Shown here: positions 24,901-33,543 of the stretch, in pieces
Numbering within the stretch: the stretch's first letter is position 1
Layout of the letters: each line of letters starts with the position of its first letter
Assembly: GCA_025699025.1 (NCBI GenBank)
Contig: JAILWJ010000001.1
Coordinates: forward strand, 354,488-418,487
DNA length: 64,000 nucleotides
DNA from: Nitrosarchaeum sp.
GTDB taxonomy: Archaea; Thermoproteota; Nitrososphaeria; Nitrososphaerales; Nitrosopumilaceae
Direction: 5' to 3'
Notes under the pieces: generated by a model
The model's input: only the letters and a program-made list of their open reading frames with translations
What the model was told of the DNA's origin: nothing
The model's database searches: none
Position numbers and translations under genes: made by a program

Positions 24901-24912
24901 TATATGATCATA
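24901..24912. promoter_or_regulatory. 12-bp palindrome upstream of the TrmB-type gene
   Basis: ATATGATCATAT is a perfect palindrome 78-89 bp upstream of the regulator start, in the gap between the regulator and the pilus operon end. It might be an autoregulatory operator. Confidence 0.35.
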
Positions 24913-25047
24913 TGATGTTCCCATGCAAATATCCATACACTATATGTTTTGTATCAAACTAAAACCTCTGTGTGTAATTGATGTTACACTCAAAGCCTGA
25001 TTTGCCACTTTTACTATCTGTGATTTGAATGTGGATTTTGTCTTGCT

Positions 25048-25947
25048 TTAAAATGCATTAAATGCAATTATTGCAGCAATTATCATCACAATCACGTGTT
25101 TTGTTCCTGCAACATATGAGCCTGAACCAATTTTTCCTGCTGCTAATCCTCCAAACACTGCTTCAATAACTGCCATGTTGAATAATGCCGATTCCAAAGA
25201 CGCGATATCCATGCTTGCCAAGGAACCAAACAGTCCTTCCGTGCCACTTCCTGAAGCAAGTAATCCTTCTTGCACTTTGGCAATTTCCGTAAAGAAACTT
25301 GTAGTAAGTAAAACTGCCACTGCCAGGAAAACTCCAAATGAAATGTAAATTGTATATGTGTATGGCTGTAATGCTGATTTTCTACCCTTTTCAATATTTT
25401 GCATCTCTGATACGTGTTTTTGGATCATTTCTAGATTTTCTGAAACATCTCCTCCTATCTTCATTGCCATCTCTAATAGTACTGTGACACGTCTTGACAC
25501 TCTGGTCCCTGTTCTTTTTGCAAAGTTTTCAAACGCATCCTCGATTGGAATGCCCCAACTAATGTTTGCCTTTAGGTTTCTTAGTTCTGGTGTTAATGCT
25601 CCTAGATTTCTTTCCGTTGCTTGCTCTATTGCTTTTATCAAATTTGAACCGCTTTGAACGGAACTTAATAGCGCCAATAAAAATACTGGGAGATTTCTGT
25701 CTACGCTGTCTCTTCTTTGAACCTCTTTTAATTGATGGATTGTAAGTGGAATGATCCCAACCATTATTCCAAAAATCAGGCCGATATCTCTGATTGAAGT
25801 AGAATCTGAAAATTCAGCAATCTCAAAACTGATTACAATTACACTGATTGCGCCAATCAGTGAAAATATCCCCGCCTTTACAATCTGATTCTCAAACAGT
25901 GACTTTTTGGGCTCAATGTCATTTCCTTTTCGTGTTGCTCTTTGCAT
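25048..25947 (-). CDS. Type IV pilus platform protein, TadC/GspF type (second copy)
   Basis: The 299-residue integral membrane protein has N-terminal hydrophobic segments (about 25-45 and 50-68), a cytosolic helical T2SSF domain (LPVFLLALLSSVQSGSNLIKA, cited in part; RVTVLLEMAMKIGGDVSENL) and C-terminal segments ending in a hydrophobic VIVMIIAAIIAFNAF. It is expected to sit in the membrane above the secretion ATPase. It is the third gene of the operon, 3 bp after the other platform gene. Archaeal pili often have one fused protein of about 550 residues; here there are two half-size proteins, as in bacterial TadB/TadC. Confidence 0.88.
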   Translation of the reverse strand: MQRATRKGNDIEPKKSLFENQIVKAGIFSLIGAISVIVISFEIAEFSDSTSIRDIGLIFGIMVGIIPLTIHQLKEVQRRDSVDRNLPVFLLALLSSVQSGSNLIKAIEQATERNLGALTPELRNLKANISWGIPIEDAFENFAKRTGTRVSRRVTVLLEMAMKIGGDVSENLEMIQKHVSEMQNIEKGRKSALQPYTYTIYISFGVFLAVAVLLTTSFFTEIAKVQEGLLASGSGTEGLFGSLASMDIASLESALFNMAVIEAVFGGLAAGKIGSGSYVAGTKHVIVMIIAAIIAFNAF

Positions 25948-25950
25948 TTT

Positions 25951-26874
25951 TTACCTCTTTGGCACCATCGTATCCATCATTATCAACATCAATACTCCGC
26001 TTAGTGGAATTACTGCAAAAGTAAGAATATTCATCAATGTCAATAAATCAAAACCTGCAAGATCTGGGCTCATGATGCCCATGATTGATAGCATGATTAC
26101 TGCTAGTAGCGGGAACACAATCAAAAGAATGGTGTATATCTCTGCAACAGACCCTAAAGACTCTGTTGTTTTTTGCAACAGCATCTTTTTTTCTTCTAGT
26201 TGGACCTTTGCTGTGGCGTTAAAGTACTCCTTTAGGTCTCCTCCTGACTGTGTGGTAACGATTGCTCCTTCCAGTAGCTCCGAATATGGCCCAGATGGCG
26301 TTCTGTTGATGAGATCTTTGATCGCAGTAACCAAATCCATTCCCAAAATCTCAATGTTTCTCACAATAAAACGGGAGTCCTTTACAATTTCTTCATCTGT
26401 TTCTTCTTTTGCAATTGCTTTGAAAATGTCTTCTAATGATAACCCGCTTGTGGCAAGCGTGGACATATATCCAATAAAATGTGGGATTTCTTCTAGTAAT
26501 TTTGCTGCTCTGTTCTTTACTTTAATTGGTGGGATCATCTGTAAAATCCCAAATGTCATTCCCATTAATGCGAGTCCTGTTATTATTGGCAAAAGAAGTC
26601 CTATGATTGCTGGTTGAATGCTGATAAATTGTGATGCAACAAATCCGATGATTGCACCACATGCTCCTGCAATTATGCTAAAGAAGACCATGCTTGTCAC
26701 ATACACTTCAAATGGTATCGGCATCATTGCCTGTTTGATTGATTTTTCCAACGTACTTAATTTTTGGTATAAAAATTTCACATGGTCATTTAGCAGTTTG
26801 TAGCTGTATACGTGAATTGTCCCAACTGACTCTTCTTGAACTTTATGTTTTTGTCTTGCACCCTGTACCTTCAA
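25951..26874 (-). CDS. Type IV pilus platform protein, TadB/GspF type (first copy)
   Basis: The 307-residue protein has two central membrane segments (about 55-80 and 88-112), the GspF-like cytosolic domain with IPHFIGYMSTLATSGLSLED, and two C-terminal segments. The gene overlaps the ATPase stop by 4 bp and is followed after 3 bp by the second platform gene. Together the two proteins should form the rotary or assembly base for pilins encoded on the opposite strand from 29.8 kb. Confidence 0.88.
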   Translation of the reverse strand: MKVQGARQKHKVQEESVGTIHVYSYKLLNDHVKFLYQKLSTLEKSIKQAMMPIPFEVYVTSMVFFSIIAGACGAIIGFVASQFISIQPAIIGLLLPIITGLALMGMTFGILQMIPPIKVKNRAAKLLEEIPHFIGYMSTLATSGLSLEDIFKAIAKEETDEEIVKDSRFIVRNIEILGMDLVTAIKDLINRTPSGPYSELLEGAIVTTQSGGDLKEYFNATAKVQLEEKKMLLQKTTESLGSVAEIYTILLIVFPLLAVIMLSIMGIMSPDLAGFDLLTLMNILTFAVIPLSGVLMLIMMDTMVPKR

Positions 26875-28487
26875 ATATCTAACCTCTTTCTTTCATAGAA
26901 TCTTTCTGGATCTGCATAATAGTCCATGATGTTTGTTGTGACTTCCTTATGATCGCGAATGTTGTTTTTTACCATCCATTCAAGTGCTGCTCTCCTTTTT
27001 GTTAACTCATAATTGATTTTCTCATCCGTCTCTCCATCTCTTTCTTTGATTTTCTCAAATACTATGCTGCTTCCAAGATATTCATGAGTGTCATCTCTTG
27101 GATTCCATCTGAAAATTTCATGAGTTTTGATTTGCCCTGTGGTTTCATCTATTCCATTAATCTCTGATACCTGGATGATTCTTCTTGCAGATCTGTCTCC
27201 TACTCTGACCTTTAACTGAAGTGTGATTATGTCCAGACTGTTTGAAATTAATGATTTTGGAACATCCATTGGTGATGATGTCAATCGGGTCAATGTTGCA
27301 TCTACTGAATCTGCATGTATTGATGAAAATCCACCATGACCTGTAGCCATTGCTTGAAACAATGTGTATGCCTCCCTTCCTCTGGTTTCTCCAACAATGA
27401 TAATGTCTGGTCTCTGTCTTAGGGCCGCTCTTAGCAGGTCAAATTGATTTATCTCGCCTATCTGTGTGTCTGTAAAGTTTTGTCTTGATACTGCAGGAAT
27501 CCAATTTTCATGTGGCAGGTTTAATTCCTGGGTGTCTTCTATGCTTACTATTTTTTGACCTGGTCTGATAAATGACGCAAGTGCGTTTAGTGCCGTTGTC
27601 TTTCCACTGGCAGTTCCGCCTGCAATCAACATTGTTGCCCTCTTTTCAGCAAGATACCACATGTATGCTGCAATATCTACAGACAATGTACCGAATTTTA
27701 TCAGGTCAATCACAGTAATTGGATCTGCCCTAAACCGTCTAATTGTAAATGTACTTCCACGTTTTGTGATCTCATGTCCTAGCGTAAGGTTTATCCTACT
27801 TCCATCTGGAAGCGATGCGTCAATAATCGGATCTGCAACCGAAACATGCTTTCCACACACATATGCCATCTTTCTTGCAAAGTTGTTTAGATCTGAATCT
27901 TTTTGAAAAATAATGTTTGTTGGCATTGATTCGTATTCTCTATGCCAAATGTATATTGGGATGTTTGTTCCATCACAGCTGATCTCTTCAATCATGTGAT
28001 CCCTCATCAATGGTTCGATTCTTCCCAAATATACAAAATCCCGTATTGCAAAATAATTGATTTTCTCAATATTTTTTGGCGGAATTTTTAATCTGTATTT
28101 TTTTATCATTGATGCAATTTTCTTTTTTAGTCTACGTTCTGCATCTTTTTTTGACTTAATTTCTCCTAGTGATACTGACAGTTCTGTGATCAAAAGTTTT
28201 TTAATAATTTCAAATGCCTTTTGATCTTTTTCAGACAAAACTGGTTCTATGACTTGATACCTGAGTCCTCCTTTTGCAGTTGGATCCTTTATGATTCCTG
28301 CATGTATCTCATTGTGTTCCCAGTCTAGTTTTGACAATGTCATGAATTGGGGGATTTTTTCTTCTATTGGGATTGATTTTGCGTCTTGACTGTGATTTTT
28401 ACTCTGCTTTGAAAATTTGTTGTCAAATTGTGCTTTTTGTAATGCAGTAAATTTATCTTTGAAAATTTTTAGCCTCATTTTAAGCAA
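26871..28487 (-). CDS. Type II/IV secretion ATPase (TadA/FlaI family)
   Basis: The 538-residue hexameric ATPase powers pilus assembly. It has an N-terminal archaeal domain, Walker A GGTASGKTT near residue 287, an Asp box SIEDTQELNLPHE, Walker B RPDIIIVGETRGRE and the His box GHGGFSSIHAD. All catalytic motifs are intact. It is the first gene of a three-gene operon with the two platform proteins. It resembles the TadA/GspE-like archaeal branch; no archaellum accessory genes (flaH, flaG, flaF) are nearby. Confidence 0.93.
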   Translation of the reverse strand: MLKMRLKIFKDKFTALQKAQFDNKFSKQSKNHSQDAKSIPIEEKIPQFMTLSKLDWEHNEIHAGIIKDPTAKGGLRYQVIEPVLSEKDQKAFEIIKKLLITELSVSLGEIKSKKDAERRLKKKIASMIKKYRLKIPPKNIEKINYFAIRDFVYLGRIEPLMRDHMIEEISCDGTNIPIYIWHREYESMPTNIIFQKDSDLNNFARKMAYVCGKHVSVADPIIDASLPDGSRINLTLGHEITKRGSTFTIRRFRADPITVIDLIKFGTLSVDIAAYMWYLAEKRATMLIAGGTASGKTTALNALASFIRPGQKIVSIEDTQELNLPHENWIPAVSRQNFTDTQIGEINQFDLLRAALRQRPDIIIVGETRGREAYTLFQAMATGHGGFSSIHADSVDATLTRLTSSPMDVPKSLISNSLDIITLQLKVRVGDRSARRIIQVSEINGIDETTGQIKTHEIFRWNPRDDTHEYLGSSIVFEKIKERDGETDEKINYELTKRRAALEWMVKNNIRDHKEVTTNIMDYYADPERFYERKRLDI

Positions 28488-28515
28488 TATTGGGACACAT
28501 AACGTGTTTTAACGC

Positions 28516-28535
28516 TTGTTCGTTCATTTGAACAA
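28516..28535. promoter_or_regulatory. Inverted repeat in the divergent pilus promoter region
   Basis: TTGTTC and GAACAA are separated by 8 bp (GTTCATTT), starting 29 bp upstream of the secretion ATPase gene. The symmetrical layout suits a dimeric regulator. Confidence 0.45.
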
Positions 28536-28543
28536 CATTTTGC

Positions 28544-28569
28544 TTTTAGTTTTCACTATCCAACTAAAA
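28544..28569. promoter_or_regulatory. Second inverted repeat in the divergent pilus promoter region
   Basis: TTTTAGTT and AACTAAAA, perfect over 8 bp, are separated by 10 bp. The element is centred about 60 bp upstream of the plus-strand pilus-associated gene and next to the first inverted repeat. It could also form a hairpin in a transcript. Confidence 0.45.
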
Positions 28570-28597
28570 CCACCATGGTGAGTAGTAGATTATTCGA

Positions 28598-29761
28598 TTG
28601 CGAGGTGTGTGTGTAGTGTTTGGCAAAAAACATGTGCCTGAAAAATCCCTACTTAAACCAAACTCTGAAAATAAATCCTCTGGACTGCAGAATATTACTT
28701 CCTTTCTAAAGCGAGATTCAGTATCTGAACCTCTTGATAAAATCTCAGATGTTGTCCCTGAATGCAAACATGAGCACGATGCTTCAAAAACACGTGGAAA
28801 ATCTGTACAATTAGTTCAGAAAGTACAGCAGTCAGATGACCTAATCATAAAGCCACTCTTGGATTATAACGATGGTGTCCTATTTTACCCCATATTGTCT
28901 GAGATCGGGGAATCTCCAGATAATGTATCTTATTTGGACGGGCTTGTAGATGATGGGGTTTTAGATAAACAAATTTATGAAAAACTAATTGTTTGCCCCA
29001 TTCACCCAAAAATGTTTTCCTCTAGCATGAGATTGTACTGTCCAAAATGCCAGTCTATGAATGTTCAAAAATTGAATTTGTTTGAACATAAAAAATGTGG
29101 TTACATAACTGAAAGCGTTAATTTTGCTTTTTCAGCTGATGCAAATTCCATGTGTCCTTCATGTCAAAAAGAAATTACAAACTTTGAAAAAGAGATACGA
29201 GTTCCTGCAATGTGGTATCAGTGTGATGACTGCAGAGAAAAATTTGATAATGCCACAATCAAATTACATTGTAGGAAATATGGGCATGATTTTGATCCAA
29301 ATTCGGGACAGTTTATCACTACATATTCTTACACCCTAAAACATTCCGAAACTTCCATAAACTGTGATGTTGCCCAAATTAAAGATGAGATTGTAAATCT
29401 GTTAAATGGTTTTAATTTTAATGCAGAGATAAATTATCCTGTAAAAGGAAGAACTGGTAACATACATGAAATTCCAATTTATGCAAAAAGCAATATCTCA
29501 GATGCGTCAATTCTAATTTTTATTAAAAATCAAGCAGATGGCATTGATGAATCTGTAATGAATTCCATTCTGGTTCCTAAATTAGATATTGGTTCGGAAA
29601 ATACGTTGTTGATAACCGTTTCAAGTGTTAAGGATGGCATTGCAAGACTTGCCCAGCATTATGGTATTTTTCTAATATCTGAGCCTGATTTTTCTAAAAT
29701 TCTTTCAAAAGTAGAAGATTTTGTTTCCAATTGGTACACAAAAAATGGTGGTAACAAATGA
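28598..29761 (+). CDS. Zinc-ribbon (TackOD1-like) protein with a nuclease-fold-like C-terminal domain
   Basis: The start may be TTG at 28598 or, more likely, GTG at 28616 giving MFGKKHVPEK. Residues about 85-230 have several CxxC pairs (CPKC, CPSC, CDDC) and HKKCGY, resembling the thaumarchaeal output domain TackOD1. The last 125 residues look like a restriction-endonuclease-type alpha/beta fold (GNIHEIPIYAKS ... ILIFIKNQ), but a full PD-(D/E)XK set is not clear. It is the first gene of the plus-strand pilin array, overlapping the first pilin gene by 4 bp, so it may regulate or process pilus expression. Cytosolic. Confidence 0.68.
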   Translation: MRGVCVVFGKKHVPEKSLLKPNSENKSSGLQNITSFLKRDSVSEPLDKISDVVPECKHEHDASKTRGKSVQLVQKVQQSDDLIIKPLLDYNDGVLFYPILSEIGESPDNVSYLDGLVDDGVLDKQIYEKLIVCPIHPKMFSSSMRLYCPKCQSMNVQKLNLFEHKKCGYITESVNFAFSADANSMCPSCQKEITNFEKEIRVPAMWYQCDDCREKFDNATIKLHCRKYGHDFDPNSGQFITTYSYTLKHSETSINCDVAQIKDEIVNLLNGFNFNAEINYPVKGRTGNIHEIPIYAKSNISDASILIFIKNQADGIDESVMNSILVPKLDIGSENTLLITVSSVKDGIARLAQHYGIFLISEPDFSKILSKVEDFVSNWYTKNGGNK

Positions 29762-30270
29762 TACATCTGTTTCGTAAGGAGTTTCTCCATTCCAGACGTG
29801 CTGTCAGCCAAATTATGGGAAGTGTTGTTATTTTGGGCGTAGTTACCTCTATTGGTTCTGTGATTATGTTTAATGGAATGCACGAAATTAACGCATTTAC
29901 ATATGATCTAACATTTCATGACAAATCAAAAAATGAAGCATTTAGAGAAGATTTGATTTTTGAGCATGTACGATTCGAACCTAATACAAATCAAATGATG
30001 ATCCATCTTGCCAATATTGGAACCATAGATTCAACCGTGGAGAGTTTATCTGTTGTAAAACTAGATACTCAGGAAATTTTAGTGAACTGGGCTGATGTGC
30101 ATGCCTCAATTATGGTTAAGGACTCTGATTCCATCTCTCTAATTGCATCTTTGAATTCCGATTCTTTTACATGGAATGATCCATACTATGTCAATTCCGA
30201 ATACAGAATATCATTAACTACTTCTAAAGGGAATTTCTTTACAACTGTTGCTAGTCCGTTTAACACATAG
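29758..30270 (+). CDS. Type IV prepilin-like protein 1
   Basis: The 170-residue product has a basic leader ending in SRRAVSQ, with a likely class III signal-peptidase site after the Ala, followed by a hydrophobic helix (IMGSVVILGVVTSIGSVIMF). The mature outer domain is beta-rich and polar. It overlaps the end of the zinc-ribbon gene by 4 bp. The four pilin-like genes here differ greatly in size, so this may be a minor pilin. Confidence 0.8.
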   Translation: MIHLFRKEFLHSRRAVSQIMGSVVILGVVTSIGSVIMFNGMHEINAFTYDLTFHDKSKNEAFREDLIFEHVRFEPNTNQMMIHLANIGTIDSTVESLSVVKLDTQEILVNWADVHASIMVKDSDSISLIASLNSDSFTWNDPYYVNSEYRISLTTSKGNFFTTVASPFNT

Positions 30271-30276
30271 GTAGAA

Positions 30277-30984
30277 ATGAAAAATTATTTTTTGCACTTA
30301 AAATTTGATAATTTGTTTCACATGAAGAAACGTAGGGGCATTACTGATATTATTGGAACAATGATGCTGATGGCAGTGACTGTTACCGGAGCTGCTACAT
30401 TAACATATTTTGTAAATGATGTGTTTGTCACCGGAAATCTGGCAACCGCTTCTACGTTTGACTCTTCTACAAAATCATTATATCTCCTAGCGTACGATGC
30501 ACGTGATTCTTCGTCATTATTGAATATCATGAACTTGGACAATCAATTAAACGGAAAATTATGCGGTGTTTCATGTAGCGGTACAAACCAACTTCCAATC
30601 AATGATGGCTCTGAATTTATAATGATGAAAATCAAAAACAACAGTTTTGACTCTGTGTTTCTGGAGGATGTAAAACTGAATAATGTTGTCCATGAATGGG
30701 ATGCCTACACATCTGGAATCTTACTTGATACATCTGAGCCTGATTTGATAAATTCTGATGGCCGAAGTTATCCCGCTGATGGCAGATTCTCCATAATTAG
30801 TGACATTGCAAATCCTGAACAGCATGAAAATATTGAAATTTCTTCTGGTGCAACAGTCTATTTGTTGGTGAAGTTGGGTTCTAACGATCCTGACATATCG
30901 CTTAGTAAGGGCATTAGAATTTTTCTCAATGTTGGAACCATTACTTCTCCTGAATTTTTAATTGAGAGTGGTAATGTGAGATGA
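30277..30984 (+). CDS. Type IV prepilin-like protein 2
   Basis: The 235-residue protein carries MKKRRGITDIIGT, a class III leader with cleavage expected after RRG, and a hydrophobic helix to about residue 45. Just after it comes AYDARDSSSL, matched by GYDARDATSL in the fourth pilin, so the two are paralogues. A Cys pair (CGVSC) may form a disulfide. The ATG at 30322 (MKKRRG) would give a normal short leader; the longer frame begins at 30277. It overlaps the third gene by 4 bp. Confidence 0.82.
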   Translation: MKNYFLHLKFDNLFHMKKRRGITDIIGTMMLMAVTVTGAATLTYFVNDVFVTGNLATASTFDSSTKSLYLLAYDARDSSSLLNIMNLDNQLNGKLCGVSCSGTNQLPINDGSEFIMMKIKNNSFDSVFLEDVKLNNVVHEWDAYTSGILLDTSEPDLINSDGRSYPADGRFSIISDIANPEQHENIEISSGATVYLLVKLGSNDPDISLSKGIRIFLNVGTITSPEFLIESGNVR

Positions 30985-32768
30985 AGTTTAACATGATTTT
31001 TTCTAATCCTAGGAGGGGTGTCTCTTCAATAGTGGGGGCATTATTATTTACAGTTTTGATGATTGGTGCATTCTCTGTGTTGAGTTTGGCATTGGATGTG
31101 CAGACGGATATTGTGTCTACTCAAAGAATTGTTTCAGATGCAGAGATTAAAAAGCAGCAAGAAAGATTTGGAGTTGCAGCGTCAACTGATGCAAACGATC
31201 TTCTCTCAATCAATATAAACAATCTGGGTCAAAACCCCGTTGAGATATCCAGCATTTGGATTACAAACAAGACTCTGACTGATCAACCCACAAAAAGATT
31301 TGACATATTGCATAACAATGCATTTATTCCGTCTGGATTCACATCCAACATTCTTGCAAATCAGACACTTGCACTCATCCCAGATACATATGACATCAAA
31401 GTGATTTCTTCATACGGTACAATCAAGACAATTGAACTAACTACTGATTCTGGTTATGTAACTGGGGGGTTACGTGCTGAAATTGTTACAGACCCTCCCG
31501 ATGTGATTATTGGGCAAAACGTAACCGTTGCAATGATTGTTACAAACACAGGTAGCTCCTTAATTGAAGATGTACAGCCTGATCCTCTGATCTTTTCTGC
31601 TACTGGATTTGGTTCTGTTTTGGACTTTTCATCTCATACTCCTGCATCTGTTGATCTAGATAGTGGAGCATCTGTGATGTTTACTTGGGACTATCAAGTG
31701 ACTGGCAACAGTGGTGATCAACTATCTTTCTCTGCGGTTGCTAGAGGTAATAGTGTTGTACTTGGACCTGTGTCAAGCAATGTCGTATCTGATACAAGCA
31801 TTCTTCGCTTGCCTACTGATGGTGGAGGTCAAACTGAGCCTGATATTGTTACAGATGATCTGCTTGCAAGGCCTCAGCTGTTCTTCATAATCCCTTCTTC
31901 TCAGGGACAATCAAGTGATACTGAAGCATTATGGGGAATCAATGTTGTAAATCCTATCAATGCTCCGATGGAGGTGAGTAAATTAGTGATTACTGCGTTT
32001 GCTCCTGGTGGAAACAACAACGATGTATTATTTGATAGGACTGGCGGTAACTGTAATTTTGATCCCATATCTCCTACTTTGGGTTCTGATCCTGATTGGT
32101 CATGTCCATCTGAAAATTCGTTAATGTGGCAGGACACTGCAAACCCAATAATAATTCCTGCAAATTCTTCTAGGGCATTTCTGACAAAAGTTGAACCCGG
32201 TAAACCTTCTGGCAATACTGGATTGGAATCAATTCTTGTACAAGGCTCTGTGTTTACTACACTTGGCTCATTTGGAAAAGCCGGATATCAATCCACCATG
32301 TCTGAGATTGCAACATCTATTGCAAATGTGTTTTTGACAAATTCTGCAGGTTCAAGATTGGGCAGTGATATCACTACTTCACAAGTTGGAATTCTTCCTA
32401 ATACCGTTCACACGTTTAATGTTGCGCTTGCTGACATGGATTTATCTGATGTTACTAGGATTGATGCCGGTGCAAAATTAATCATTAATGTTCCAAAAGG
32501 TTGGACTGATGTTACAGTTACTACTCATCCTGGATTTCTTTCACCATCTGTTACAGAATTTGGGGATACCTCCACCCAAATCGTGGGAGTTACGTCTAGT
32601 CAGTTGGGAAGCAGCGTAAATCCCAGCGACGTAATCACGTTTACTGCACGTTCACCAAATCTTACCTATGACAGGTTGTATGTCATGTATGTTTTAGCTC
32701 AGGGTGTTACCTCAACTGGGTTCTCAATTGGACCCTTGGCCGAAATAATTCTTCAAGTTGACGCCTGA
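30981..32768 (+). CDS. Large prepilin-like surface protein
   Basis: The 595-residue protein has a pilin leader NPRRGVSSIVGA followed by a hydrophobic helix, then a long extracellular part made of beta-sandwich-like repeats (IIGQNVTVAMIVTNTGSSLI; similar CARDB-like segments). Pilins of this size are unusual; such proteins can be tip adhesins. It is translationally coupled to prepilin 2 by a 4-bp overlap and lies directly before the probable major pilin. Confidence 0.8.
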   Translation: MKFNMIFSNPRRGVSSIVGALLFTVLMIGAFSVLSLALDVQTDIVSTQRIVSDAEIKKQQERFGVAASTDANDLLSININNLGQNPVEISSIWITNKTLTDQPTKRFDILHNNAFIPSGFTSNILANQTLALIPDTYDIKVISSYGTIKTIELTTDSGYVTGGLRAEIVTDPPDVIIGQNVTVAMIVTNTGSSLIEDVQPDPLIFSATGFGSVLDFSSHTPASVDLDSGASVMFTWDYQVTGNSGDQLSFSAVARGNSVVLGPVSSNVVSDTSILRLPTDGGGQTEPDIVTDDLLARPQLFFIIPSSQGQSSDTEALWGINVVNPINAPMEVSKLVITAFAPGGNNNDVLFDRTGGNCNFDPISPTLGSDPDWSCPSENSLMWQDTANPIIIPANSSRAFLTKVEPGKPSGNTGLESILVQGSVFTTLGSFGKAGYQSTMSEIATSIANVFLTNSAGSRLGSDITTSQVGILPNTVHTFNVALADMDLSDVTRIDAGAKLIINVPKGWTDVTVTTHPGFLSPSVTEFGDTSTQIVGVTSSQLGSSVNPSDVITFTARSPNLTYDRLYVMYVLAQGVTSTGFSIGPLAEIILQVDA

Positions 32769-32869
32769 TTTAATGTTCATTTTCTAGCACAATAGTACAA
32801 AACATCTAATTGTAGTCCATTTTGAACACAAATTCCTTTAACATCTTTTTTATCTGTACAAAATTCAGA

Positions 32870-33493
32870 ATGACAAAACTAATGTCAAAACAAAACAGAT
32901 TGACTTCGAGACGAGCAGTTGCTCCAGTAATTGCTACTCTCTTGCTAGTTGCAATCGCAGTTGTTGGTGGAAGTATTGTCTTTGTGTTCTCACAAGGATT
33001 CTTTAGTTCTGCACAGATCAGCGGAACTCCATCCATTGAATCTCTAAAGATTCTTGGTTATGACGCACGTGATGCGACTTCCTTAACCATGCATGATGGT
33101 CAAGTAGTGGCTGGCCTTGCAGGAACTAACTCTACTAACGGACTCCAAGCGGGCGAAAGAATTGCTGTGTATCTAAAGAATGACAGTGTTCAAAAAGTAA
33201 CGCTTAGTGAAGTTAGATTTGCAGGCGAAGTATACACTTTTGCAACTGCTGCTGGTGGTACACTAACCACTGGTGTAGGTGGAATTGACGGTGCATTCCA
33301 AATTGCAACTAAAGGTGATCTTGCTGGTGGATTGGATTCCACATCTGCTGAAATCCAACCTGGTCAACAAGCATCTGTTGTGCTACAATTAAAGGATCCT
33401 ATCAAATCTGGAAGAGATGCACAGTTTAAGCTCTCTACATCTAACGGTGCAGTGTTTGTAGGAACTGTAGTTGCAGGTCAACAAAGTGGATAA
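32870..33493 (+). CDS. Type IV prepilin, probable major pilin
   Basis: The leader TSRRAVAPVIATLLLVAIAV matches the archaeal pilin N-terminal family (DUF1628-like); cleavage is expected after RRA. I prefer the ATG at 32870 because a TATA-like CTTTAAC stretch lies about 28 bp upstream; the frame opens at 32822. GYDARDATSL after the helix is shared with prepilin 2. Gly/Thr/Ala-rich composition, its own promoter and the following hairpin point to high, separate expression. Confidence 0.85.
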   Translation: MTKLMSKQNRLTSRRAVAPVIATLLLVAIAVVGGSIVFVFSQGFFSSAQISGTPSIESLKILGYDARDATSLTMHDGQVVAGLAGTNSTNGLQAGERIAVYLKNDSVQKVTLSEVRFAGEVYTFATAAGGTLTTGVGGIDGAFQIATKGDLAGGLDSTSAEIQPGQQASVVLQLKDPIKSGRDAQFKLSTSNGAVFVGTVVAGQQSG

Positions 33494-33502
33494 CTCCACC
33501 CT

Positions 33503-33522
33503 TTTTTCATTTTTATGAAAAA
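33503..33522 (+). terminator. Hairpin/T-run after the probable major pilin gene
   Basis: TTTTTCAT and ATGAAAAA form a perfect 8-bp stem with a TTTT loop, 10 bp after the stop codon. The T-rich strand would suit termination or processing between the pilin and the long surface-protein gene. Confidence 0.5.
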
Positions 33523-33543
33523 TAAACGGAGTAAAATGAAAAA

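Noticed and set aside
25048-26874. Frameshifted single FlaJ-type platform gene
   Set aside because: Both frames have their own start, stop, membrane segments and complete GspF-like domain with 3-bp spacing, so they are two genes and not a broken one.
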